DNA of 45,428 bases. Source: Paracoccus versutus. GTDB taxonomy: Bacteria; Pseudomonadota; Alphaproteobacteria; Rhodobacterales; Rhodobacteraceae. The notes under the pieces were generated by a model that made no database searches, was not told where the DNA came from, and saw nothing but the letters and a program-made list of their open reading frames with translations. Shown here one piece after another: positions 24,522 through 31,615 of the stretch; the first letter of the stretch is position 1; every line of letters begins with the position of its first letter. The position numbers were made by a program, and so were the translations under genes. The stretch lies in NCBI RefSeq assembly GCF_000763885.1, contig NZ_JRKO01000046.1, positions 1 to 45,428 of the forward strand. The letters are read 5' to 3'.

Positions 24522-25327
24522 GCCTGTCCATCCAGGGCAAGACCGCCATCGTGACCGGCGCCGCCCGCGGCATCGGCCTGGCCATCGCCCGCCATTTCGA
24601 AGAGGCGGGCGCCAATGTCATGTTCGCCGACAGCGACGAGGCGGCGCTGATGACCGAACTGGGCGACCAGGCCGCGGCCGAGGGGCCGGTGCGCGCCTTT
24701 GCCGGCGACCTGGGGCAGAAGCTGACGCTGGCGAACCTGGTCTCGGCCACCATCGACGCCTTCGACCGGGTGGACATCCTGGTCAATGCGCATCGCATGG
24801 TGCAGGGCTGCGACCCGCTGACGGTAAACGACGACCTGCTGGGCGACATGCTGCGCCAGAACATGAGTTCCGGCCTGCGCCTGTCGCAGATGGTCGCCAA
24901 GCGGATGATGGCCCAGGCCGAGGAGGCGGGCGAGGAGGCGATCCAGCACGGCGCCATCGTCAACGTCACGTCGCTGGCCGCCGATTGGCCGCAGCCGCAG
25001 ATGCTGGCCTATTCCATCGCCAGCGCGGCGCAGGCGCAGGCGACGCGCTCGCTCGCCTCGGCCCTGGCGCCCAAGCGGATCAGGGTGAACGGCGTGGCCT
25101 TCGCCAGCATCATGTCGAACAACCTGCAGCTGAAGCTGCGCGAGGATCCGGGCCTGCGCGACCGCATGATCGCGGCGACGCCCCTGGGCCGGATCGCCGG
25201 GGCGGACGAACTGGCGGCGACGGTGCAGTTCCTGGCCAGCGAGGCGTCGAGCTTTGTCACCGGGCAGATCCTGCGCGTCGATGGCGGCCGCAGCCTGGGC
25301 GACCCGCTGGCGCCCGGCGTCTACTGA
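24518..25327 (+). CDS. SDR-family protein lacking the catalytic lysine
   Basis: A 269-residue short-chain dehydrogenase/reductase-fold protein. The cofactor motif TGAARGIG is intact (about 14-21), but the usual NNAG reads VNAH. In the active site the asparagine (LRQN), serine (NVTS) and Tyr165 are present, while position Tyr+4, normally lysine, is Ser169 (YSIAS). The Lys is needed for proton relay and cofactor binding, so activity may be lost or unusual. The FabG-like end (VTGQILRVDGGRSLGD) is normal. ATGA overlap with the methyltransferase gene suggests coupled expression. It could be a regulatory or structural paralogue. Confidence 0.88.
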   Translation: MSLSIQGKTAIVTGAARGIGLAIARHFEEAGANVMFADSDEAALMTELGDQAAAEGPVRAFAGDLGQKLTLANLVSATIDAFDRVDILVNAHRMVQGCDPLTVNDDLLGDMLRQNMSSGLRLSQMVAKRMMAQAEEAGEEAIQHGAIVNVTSLAADWPQPQMLAYSIASAAQAQATRSLASALAPKRIRVNGVAFASIMSNNLQLKLREDPGLRDRMIAATPLGRIAGADELAATVQFLASEASSFVTGQILRVDGGRSLGDPLAPGVY

Positions 25328-25330
25328 GCG

Positions 25331-25744
25331 TTATCCGTCCTTTTCGGGATAGGCGGCCTTGCAGGCGTCGACTGCGGCGCGGGCGGCGGGCATCAGCGCC
25401 TGCTTGCGCGCCAGCAGGTTGTCGCGCTTGCGCGTCTCGGCCGCCGGGTCGATCGGCACCCGGTAGCGTTCGGTATCGGCGACGTCGCGCAGGCAGGGGC
25501 GATAACCCAGCCGGCGGTTGCCGTCCTTGTCCACCCAGACATAGCGGCAATCTTCCCATTGGGTGCGCATCACCGTGCGCTCTTCCCAGGCATAGCCGCG
25601 CGCCAAGTTGGCCTCGACTTCGGCCAGCAGGTTCGAGACGGTGCGATATTCACGGGTGTTGCGGCTGATGCATTGCTCTTGCGGGGTTCCGCAGGATGCG
25701 ACAACCAGAACAGGCATCAGGGCAAGCAGGATGTTGCGGGTCAT
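25331..25744 (-). CDS. Small lipoprotein of unknown function
   Basis: A 137-residue protein with a type II signal peptide: a positively charged start, the hydrophobic segment ILLALMPVLVVA, and a lipobox VVASC with the lipidated cysteine at residue 18. The mature part is rich in charged residues, has several cysteines and a predicted helical stretch (REYRTVSNLLAEVEANLARG). No family is recognised; similar small excluded-from-annotation lipoproteins are common in Rhodobacterales. It converges with the SDR gene (three bases between stops) and diverges from hemF. Confidence 0.82.
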   Translation of the reverse strand: MTRNILLALMPVLVVASCGTPQEQCISRNTREYRTVSNLLAEVEANLARGYAWEERTVMRTQWEDCRYVWVDKDGNRRLGYRPCLRDVADTERYRVPIDPAAETRKRDNLLARKQALMPAARAAVDACKAAYPEKDG

Positions 25745-25824
25745 GGCCGGGATCTCTAGTTGTTTCGTCCGAAGCATAAGCCCGTCCCCCAGGTGGGGCA
25801 ATTCACGAATGCGGAGGCAAGCCC

Positions 25825-26685
25825 ATGGAAATGCACGATGAGCGACAGAAGGCCGCGGCTTGGTTCCGCGAGCTGCGCGACCGCATCGTGGCCGCCTTCG
25901 AGGCGCTGGAGGATCGCGGCCCCGGCAGCGCCGCGCCCGGCCGTTTCGAGCTCCGCGAGACCCGGCGCGGCGCGGATGGCGGCGGCGGGCTGATGTCGGT
26001 CATGCGCGGCGGCCGGGTCTTCGAAAAGGTCGGCGTGAACTGGTCGGCGGTGCATGGCGAACTGTCTTCTGCCGCCCGCCAGGCCATGGCGGCCCGCGGC
26101 GTGCCGGGGATCGAGGCGGACCCGCGCTTCTGGGCCTCGGGGATCAGCCTGGTCGCGCATATGCAGAACCCGCATGCGCCGGCGGTGCACATGAACACGC
26201 GCATGTTCTGGACGCCGGGCGCCTGGTGGTTCGGCGGCGGCGCCGACCTGAACCCCTGCCTGGAATATGCCGAGGATACCGCGCATTTCCACGCCACCCT
26301 GCGCGCTGCCTGCGCCCCGCATGGCGCCGATTACTACGACCGCTTCAAGGCCTGGGCGGACGAGTATTTCTTTGTCCCGCATCGCGGAAGGGCGCGGGGC
26401 GTCGGCGGCATCTTCTATGACGACCTGAACAGCGGCGACTGGCACGCCGATTTCGCCTTTACCAGGGCGGTGGGCGAGGCTTTCCTGCCCGCCTTCCTGC
26501 CCCTGGCCGAAAAGCGCATGGCCCGGCCCTGGGACGAGGCGGACAAGGACGCGCAACTGATCCATCGCGGCCTTTATGCGGAATACAACCTGGTCTATGA
26601 CCGCGGCACCAAGTTCGGCCTCGCCACCGGCCACGACCCCGAGGCGGTGCTGATGAGCCTGCCGCCCATGGCGAAATGGGCCTGA
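25825..26685 (+). CDS. hemF: Oxygen-dependent coproporphyrinogen III oxidase
   Basis: A 286-residue enzyme converting coproporphyrinogen III to protoporphyrinogen IX with O2, the aerobic route of heme synthesis. Diagnostic motifs are present: GGGLMSVMRGGRVFEKVGVN, HMNTRMFWTPGAWWFGGGADLNP with the conserved histidine, FFVPHRGRARGVGGIFYDD, and YNLVYDRGTKFGLATG near the end. Ribosome site GGAGG lies nine bases before the ATG. The short divergent region with the lipoprotein gene holds no recognisable FNR box. The stop lies inside the start region of the phosphatase gene. Confidence 0.96.
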   Translation: MEMHDERQKAAAWFRELRDRIVAAFEALEDRGPGSAAPGRFELRETRRGADGGGGLMSVMRGGRVFEKVGVNWSAVHGELSSAARQAMAARGVPGIEADPRFWASGISLVAHMQNPHAPAVHMNTRMFWTPGAWWFGGGADLNPCLEYAEDTAHFHATLRAACAPHGADYYDRFKAWADEYFFVPHRGRARGVGGIFYDDLNSGDWHADFAFTRAVGEAFLPAFLPLAEKRMARPWDEADKDAQLIHRGLYAEYNLVYDRGTKFGLATGHDPEAVLMSLPPMAKWA

Positions 26686-27245
26686 TGCCGGACTGGCCGG
26701 ACCTTTACCTGATGCGGCACGGCCAGACGGTCTGGAACGCCGAGGGGCGGATGCAGGGCCGGCTGGATTCCCCGCTTACCCCGCTGGGCGAGGCGCAGGC
26801 GCGGCGGCTGGCCTGGCTGGTGCGCGATCTGCGCGGCATGGCGCGGCTTGCCAGCACCGCGGGGCGGGCGCAGCAGACCGCGCGCATTGCCTTTGGCGGG
26901 CAGGGCTTTGCCCTGGACGAGCGCCTGCATGAAATCGACATCGGCGATTTCAGCGGCCGGCTTTCGTCGGAACTGCACGCGGCGCACCCGGAAGCCTTCG
27001 CCCGAGGGCCGCTGGATTGGTATGACATGGTGCCGGGGGGCGAGCATTTCGCCGGGCTCGAGGCGCGGGTGCGCGCATTCCTGGACGACCTGGACGGCCC
27101 GGCGCTGATCGTGACGCATGGCATCACCCTGCGCATGCTGCGGCTGGTGGCCATGGACCTGCCGCTGGAGCGGCTGGCCGAAATGCCGGTCAGCCAGGGC
27201 GGGCTGCACCTGGTCAGCCGCGGCCGGCACCGGATGTTTCTCTGA
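26676..27245 (+). CDS. Histidine phosphatase family protein (phosphoglycerate-mutase-like)
   Basis: A 189-residue protein with the RHG motif (LMRHGQTVWN) near residue 14 as the phosphohistidine site. It also has LTPLGEAQARRLA, the conserved Glu in DERLHEIDIGDFSGR, and the second catalytic His in IVTHGITLRML. It is a small-molecule phosphatase of the cobalamin/alpha-ribazole or PhoE type; the substrate is not evident. ATG at 26676 overlaps hemF by ten bases; ATG at 26685 (TGATG) is equally plausible. It converges with the acetyltransferase gene. Confidence 0.9.
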   Translation: MGLMPDWPDLYLMRHGQTVWNAEGRMQGRLDSPLTPLGEAQARRLAWLVRDLRGMARLASTAGRAQQTARIAFGGQGFALDERLHEIDIGDFSGRLSSELHAAHPEAFARGPLDWYDMVPGGEHFAGLEARVRAFLDDLDGPALIVTHGITLRMLRLVAMDLPLERLAEMPVSQGGLHLVSRGRHRMFL

Positions 27246-27248
27246 CGC

Positions 27249-27797
27249 TCAGGATTTCGCCGGCAAGGGACGGGCAGGGTTGCCGACCACGGTCGCGCCG
27301 GCTGCCACGTCGCGGGTCACGACCGCGCCGGCGCCGACGATGGCGCCGTCGCCGATGCTGACGCCCGGCAGCACGACCGCGCCGCCGCCGACCCAGACGT
27401 CATCGCCGATGGTGATGGGCTTGCCCCATTCGACGCCCTTGGCACGGCTGTCGCGCTCACGCGGGCGGTCCTCGGTCAGCAATTGCACGGCGGTGCCGAA
27501 CTGGCAGCGCGCGCCGATGCGGATTTCGCAGATGTCCATGAAGAAGCAGCCGTAATTCACGAAGCAATCCGGCCCGAAATGGATGTGCTTGCCGTAATCG
27601 ACATGAAAGGGCGTGCGGATCACCGCGCCGTTCCAGGTGCCCAGCAATTGCGTCAGGGTGCGGGCGCGGGTCTTGTCGCCGATGATGGTGGCGTTGTAGT
27701 CGCGCATCAATCCCTGCGCGGCCTTGCGCATCGCCACCAACTCGCCATCGCCGGGATTGTAGGGCCGGCCGGCCAGCATGTCCTCGCGCGCCGTCAA
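27249..27797 (-). CDS. Sugar O-acetyltransferase (Maa/NodL/LacA family)
   Basis: A 182-residue left-handed beta-helix (hexapeptide-repeat) acetyltransferase. The N-terminal cap EDMLAGRPYNPGDGELVAMR matches maltose acetyltransferase, and the active region has FVNYGCFFMD and the WVGGGAVVLPGVSIGDGAIVGAGAVVTRD repeat coil. It acetylates a sugar hydroxyl with acetyl-CoA. The start is TTG at 27797, overlapping the stop of the DUF59 gene, because the conserved MTAREDMLAG-type cap begins there; the first ATG (27779) would cut the cap. Coupling to a Fe-S assembly gene is unexpected. Confidence 0.88.
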   Translation of the reverse strand: MTAREDMLAGRPYNPGDGELVAMRKAAQGLMRDYNATIIGDKTRARTLTQLLGTWNGAVIRTPFHVDYGKHIHFGPDCFVNYGCFFMDICEIRIGARCQFGTAVQLLTEDRPRERDSRAKGVEWGKPITIGDDVWVGGGAVVLPGVSIGDGAIVGAGAVVTRDVAAGATVVGNPARPLPAKS

Positions 27798-28153
27798 ATG
27801 AAGCCAAGCTCCAGGCGGGCCTCTTCGGACATCATGTCCATGCCCCATTGCGGCAGGAAGGTCATCTCGACATCGACCTGCTTGACGCCGGGCAGCGGCT
27901 CGACCGCATCGGCGACCCAGCCGGGCATCTCGCCCGCGACGGGGCAGCCGGGCGCGGTCAGGGTCATGACGATGCGCACCGCATTCTCGTTGTCGATGGC
28001 GATGGTATAGATCAGCCCCAGGTCGAAGATATTGACCGGGATTTCCGGGTCGTAGACCGTCTTGCAGGCCTCGACCACGCTTTCGTAAAGGGGATGGTCG
28101 GTCGTCGAAGGCGCGATCAGCGGGTCGCCTTCCTTGAGATTCTCGGTGCTCAT
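27794..28153 (-). CDS. SUF-associated Fe-S assembly protein (DUF59/MIP18, SufT-like)
   Basis: A 119-residue protein starting MSTENLKEGDPL. The DUF59 core has YDPEIPVNIFDLGLIYTIAI and the cysteine-containing LTAPGCPVAGEMPGWV, followed by VEMTFLPQWGMDMMSEEARLELG, the typical C terminus of SUF-associated members (SufT). These proteins help mature or deliver Fe-S clusters. The main suf operon is not in the window, so this is a detached copy. The stop overlaps the TTG start of the acetyltransferase. Confidence 0.88.
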   Translation of the reverse strand: MSTENLKEGDPLIAPSTTDHPLYESVVEACKTVYDPEIPVNIFDLGLIYTIAIDNENAVRIVMTLTAPGCPVAGEMPGWVADAVEPLPGVKQVDVEMTFLPQWGMDMMSEEARLELGFI

Positions 28154-28217
28154 GCGGCGTGTCCTGTAAAATCTTGGCAATGATATAGGACTTGTGCCTT
28201 CCGGGGTCCAGAGCCGC

Positions 28218-28952
28218 TTAGAAGCGGAAGTTCAGCCGCCGCGCCACGCCGATGCTGATCGAGGGCTGGCTGCGGGTCTGCACCAGGGGCGAATCGCCGG
28301 CATCGCCCAGCAGCCGGCCATAGGTCAGCCGCCCCATCAGCGCCGTGTCGGGCATGAATTCGTAACGCGCCTCGACGCTGACGCGGGCGATATAGGCGCC
28401 GCCGTCGGGGCTGTGGGCGGCGCGGCCCGGCCGCGATTCGTTCCCGTCGACGCCGAAATAGGTGCCGACGAAATCCTGGTCGCCCAGGCCCAGCTCGGCC
28501 CCGGTCCAAAGCGTCAGCCTGTCGTTGACCTCATAGCGGTATTTCGCGCCCAGTTCGCCCGTCACGCCGTGATGGCCGCCGAAGCCCTTGCGGATGGCGC
28601 CATAGCTGGTCATCTCGCCCATGCGCCAGGACAGCTTCACCCCGAATTCGCCGGCGCGGCCGATGTCGCGCATGCCGCGCAGATCCTCGTGATCGTCGGC
28701 ATCGCGCTTGCCCACATAGTTCAGCGAGGGCAGGATCGAGATCCCGTCCTTCTTGCCGCGGTCGGCATCGCCGTTGCGCAGGATGATCCAGGGCGAGGCG
28801 TCCAGGTTGTCCGACCCCATGAACTCGGGGCTGTATTTCACCCCCAGCCCGGCATCGACCGAAAGCCCGCGCCCAAGCCCCAGCGACTGCGCCGCGGCGG
28901 GCGAGGTCAGGGCGGTGGCGGCAAGAAGCGCAAGCGCGGCAATCCGGGTCAT
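28218..28952 (-). CDS. MipA/OmpV family outer-membrane protein
   Basis: A 244-residue beta-barrel protein with a Sec signal peptide (MTRIAALALLAATALTSPAAA). The mature chain has alternating hydrophobic strands, with GLGVKYSPEFMGSDN near residue 38 and a C-terminal strand ending in phenylalanine (RRLNFRF), the outer-membrane insertion signal. MipA scaffolds murein enzymes in E. coli, while OmpV-type members respond to osmotic or metal signals; the role here is unknown. Two nested inverted repeats lie 62-89 bases upstream. Confidence 0.9.
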   Translation of the reverse strand: MTRIAALALLAATALTSPAAAQSLGLGRGLSVDAGLGVKYSPEFMGSDNLDASPWIILRNGDADRGKKDGISILPSLNYVGKRDADDHEDLRGMRDIGRAGEFGVKLSWRMGEMTSYGAIRKGFGGHHGVTGELGAKYRYEVNDRLTLWTGAELGLGDQDFVGTYFGVDGNESRPGRAAHSPDGGAYIARVSVEARYEFMPDTALMGRLTYGRLLGDAGDSPLVQTRSQPSISIGVARRLNFRF

Positions 28953-29013
28953 GGCGAATCCTTATCAAATCGGTCGGCACCCTGCGTCGAAACCCGGCAT
29001 CAGGGCAAGCGGA

Positions 29014-29041
29014 GTCTAGCGAATTTTAGACAATAATTCGC
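29014..29041. promoter_or_regulatory. Nested inverted repeats upstream of the MipA/OmpV gene
   Basis: GCGAATT-N9-AATTCGC (29019-29041, perfect 7-bp arms) overlaps GTCTA-N8-TAGAC (29014-29031). Both are AT-rich islands in GC-rich DNA, between the ABC-F stop (12 bases away) and the MipA start. It could be a 3' hairpin of the ABC-F transcript or an operator for the porin-like gene; no T-run is present. Confidence 0.4.
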
Positions 29042-29052
29042 GGGTGTTGCGC

Positions 29053-30900
29053 TCAGGCCCGCTGAGCTTCCTCCAGCCGCTCCAGCGCCTCCATCCACAA
29101 CCCCTCGGCGCGCTGCATCGCCTCGCTGGCCTCGGCATGCTTGCGGCCCCAGGCCTCGGCCTTTTGCGCGTCGTCATAGGTCGCGGGATCGGCCATGATC
29201 GCATCCAGCTTTTCCAGCATGGCGGTCAGCTTTTCGACCCGCTCCTCGGCCCGGCGGGCCTCGGCGCGCAGCTCCAGGACCTTCTCGCGCGCGGGGCGTT
29301 TGGGCGCCGGTTTCGCCTCGGGCTTCGGCTCGGACTTCTCCTCGCCGGCCAGCAGCATGCGGCGATAGTCGTCCAGGTCGCCCTGCCAGGGGCTGACCCC
29401 GCCCTGGTCCACCAGCCACAGCCGGTCGGCCACCAGGTTCAGCAGGTGCATGTCGTGGCTGACCAGCACCACGGCGCCGGTATAGTCGTTCAGCGCCTCG
29501 GTCAGCGCCTCGCGCGATTCGATGTCCAGGTGGTTGGTCGGCTCGTCCAGGATCAGCAGATGCGGCGCGTCGATGGTCGCGAGCAGCAGCGACAGCCGCG
29601 CCTTCTGCCCGCCGGACAGCTGGCCGACGCGGGTCTCGGCCTGGGCCTCCATCAGCCCGAAGCCGGCCAGCCGGGCGCGCAGCCGGGCCGGCGGCTCGTC
29701 CGGGCGCAGCCGGCGGACATGGTCCAGCGGCGTGTCCATCAGTTCCAGCTCGTCGACCTGGTGCTGGGCGAAATAGCCGATGCGCAGCTTGCCCGAACGC
29801 GCGATCCGCCCCTCCATCGCCTCCAGCCGCCCGGCCAGAAGCTTGGACAGCGTGGACTTGCCCTGGCCGTTGCGACCCAAAAGCGCGATGCGGTCGTCCT
29901 GGTCTATGCGCAGGTTCAACCGCCGCAGCACCGCGCGCCCGTCATAGCCGACCGAAACCCCGTCCAGCGAGACGATGGGCGGCGACAGCTGGTCGGGCTG
30001 CGGAAAGCCGAAGCGGTGGAACTTCGCCTCTTCCGGGGCGGTGATCGGCTCCATCCTTTCCAGCATCTTGATGCGGGCCTGGGCCTGGCGCGCCTTGGTG
30101 GCCTTGGCGCGGAAACGGTCGACGAAGCTTTGCAGATGGGCGCGGCGGGCGTCCTGCTTCCTGGCCTCGGCGGCCTGCAGGGCGCGCTTCTCGGCCCGGG
30201 TCCGCGCGAAGGTGTCGTAGCCGCCGGAGTAAAGCAGCAGCTTGCGATCCTCGAGGTGCAGGATATGGCCGACGGCGCGGTTCAGCAGGTCGCGGTCATG
30301 GCTGATGACGATGACGGTATGGGGATATTTCGCCAGGTAGCTTTCCAGCCACAGCGCGCCTTCCAGGTCCAGGTAGTTGGTCGGCTCGTCCAGCAGCAGC
30401 AGGTCGGGCTGGGAAAACAGCACGCCGGCCAGCGCCACGCGCATGCGCCAGCCGCCGGAATAGTCGCTGGTCGGCCGCGCCTGGTCCTCGGTCGAAAAGC
30501 CCAGGCCGCGCAGGATGGTCGCGGCCCGCGCCTCGGCGGACCAGGCATCGATGTCGGCCAGCCGGGTCTGGATCTCGGCGATGCGGGCGGGATCGGCGGC
30601 GCTTGCGGATTCGGCGATCAGGGCGGCGCGCTCGGCGTCCGCCTCCAGCACCGTCTCCAGCACGCTCGTCGCGGTGCCGGGCGCTTCCTGCGCGACGCCG
30701 CCGATGCGGGCGCGGGGCGGCAGGGTGATGGCGCCGCCGTCCAGGCCCAGCTCGCCCCGGATCAGCCGGAACAGCGTGGTCTTGCCGGCGCCGTTCGGAC
30801 CGACCAGGCCGACCTTGTGGCCGTCCGGGATGGTGGCCGAGGCGTGCTCGAACAGTGGCCGTCCGGCGATGGAATAGGATATGTCGTCGATGCGCAGCAT
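29053..30900 (-). CDS. ABC-F family ATPase (YheS-like)
   Basis: A 615-residue soluble protein with two ABC domains and no membrane part. Domain 1 has Walker A GPNGAGKTT (about 34-42), signature DYSGGWRMRVAL and Walker B LLLDEPTNYLDLEG. The ABC-F linker follows, then domain 2 with GRNGQGKST, QLSGGQKARLSL and LLILDEPTNHLDIES. A C-terminal charged coiled coil (about 530-615) is rich in Glu/Arg/Lys. ABC-F proteins act on the ribosome as translation factors. The ATG at 30900-30898 follows GGGGGCG; an in-frame ATG four codons upstream is possible. Confidence 0.93.
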   Translation of the reverse strand: MLRIDDISYSIAGRPLFEHASATIPDGHKVGLVGPNGAGKTTLFRLIRGELGLDGGAITLPPRARIGGVAQEAPGTATSVLETVLEADAERAALIAESASAADPARIAEIQTRLADIDAWSAEARAATILRGLGFSTEDQARPTSDYSGGWRMRVALAGVLFSQPDLLLLDEPTNYLDLEGALWLESYLAKYPHTVIVISHDRDLLNRAVGHILHLEDRKLLLYSGGYDTFARTRAEKRALQAAEARKQDARRAHLQSFVDRFRAKATKARQAQARIKMLERMEPITAPEEAKFHRFGFPQPDQLSPPIVSLDGVSVGYDGRAVLRRLNLRIDQDDRIALLGRNGQGKSTLSKLLAGRLEAMEGRIARSGKLRIGYFAQHQVDELELMDTPLDHVRRLRPDEPPARLRARLAGFGLMEAQAETRVGQLSGGQKARLSLLLATIDAPHLLILDEPTNHLDIESREALTEALNDYTGAVVLVSHDMHLLNLVADRLWLVDQGGVSPWQGDLDDYRRMLLAGEEKSEPKPEAKPAPKRPAREKVLELRAEARRAEERVEKLTAMLEKLDAIMADPATYDDAQKAEAWGRKHAEASEAMQRAEGLWMEALERLEEAQRA

Positions 30901-31065
30901 GCGCCCCCGCATGGCGCAAGCCGCGCGCGCCGTCAATGCCGTCATCAAAGCCCCGTGCCAAGGCGCGGGCCGGGGCCGCGCCGGCTTTTCAAGCGCCGCC
31001 GCCCATGCTAACGGGGCGCGGATTTCCGCGCCACCTGCGGCCGGAACAAGGAAAAGGACGATCCC

Positions 31066-31488
31066 ATGGCCATCGAACGCACGCTTTCGATCATCAAACC
31101 CGACGCCACCAAGCGCAACCTGACCGGCAAGATCAACGCCAAGTTCGAGGAAGCCGGCCTGCGCATCGTCGCGCAAAAGCGCATCCAGCTGACGCTGGCG
31201 CAAGCCGGCCAGTTCTATGCCGAACACAAGGAGCGCCCGTTCTACGGCGAGCTGACCGAATTCATGACCTCCGAGCCGGTGGTGGTGCAGGTGCTGGAAG
31301 GCGAGGGCGCCATCCTGAAGAACCGCGAAGTCATGGGCGCGACCAACCCGGCCAATGCCGACGAGGGCACCATCCGCAAGGAATTCGCCCTCTCGGTCGG
31401 CGAAAACTCGGTCCACGGCTCGGACAGCCCCGAAGCCGCGGCGCGCGAGATCGCCTTCTTCTTCTCGGGCCTCGAACTGGTCGGCTGA
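31066..31488 (+). CDS. ndk: Nucleoside diphosphate kinase
   Basis: A 140-residue enzyme that balances NTP pools by phosphate transfer through a phosphohistidine. The N terminus AIERTLSIIKPDATKRNLTG and the catalytic motif ENSVHGSDSPE (His at about residue 117) are canonical, as is the C-terminal FFFSGLELVG. The start has AAGGA eleven bases upstream. It stands alone, divergent from the ABC-F gene, and ends in a terminator. Confidence 0.97.
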   Translation: MAIERTLSIIKPDATKRNLTGKINAKFEEAGLRIVAQKRIQLTLAQAGQFYAEHKERPFYGELTEFMTSEPVVVQVLEGEGAILKNREVMGATNPANADEGTIRKEFALSVGENSVHGSDSPEAAAREIAFFFSGLELVG

Positions 31489-31525
31489 GCCCGGCTTCTT
31501 CGTTCCCCAAATACCCATCGGAAAA

Positions 31526-31550
31526 GGCCGCCCACCGAGGCGGCCTTTTT
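31526..31550 (+). terminator. Rho-independent terminator of ndk
   Basis: Stem GGCCGCC / GGCGGCC with loop CACCGA, preceded by AAAA and followed by TTTTT, 37 bases after the ndk stop. The T-run on the plus strand and A-run on the other side allow use in both directions. Confidence 0.92.
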
Positions 31551-31584
31551 CCTGCCGCGCCGTCACCGTTTCCCGAATACCCAA

Positions 31585-31615
31585 GGCAGGGCCGCCCGTC
31601 GAGGCGGCCCTTGCC
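31585..31615 (-). terminator. Terminator-like hairpin after the b561-YceI gene
   Basis: Stem GGGCCGCC / GGCGGCCC, loop CGTCGA, extended by GGCA/TGCC with one bulge. It begins directly after the stop of the leftward b561-YceI gene. It has no T-run on that strand. Sequence and layout copy the ndk terminator 66 bases away. Confidence 0.6.

Noticed and set aside
25745..25824. FNR box between the lipoprotein gene and hemF
   Set aside because: hemF genes are often oxygen-regulated, so I looked for TTGAT-N4-ATCAA; no acceptable match is present.
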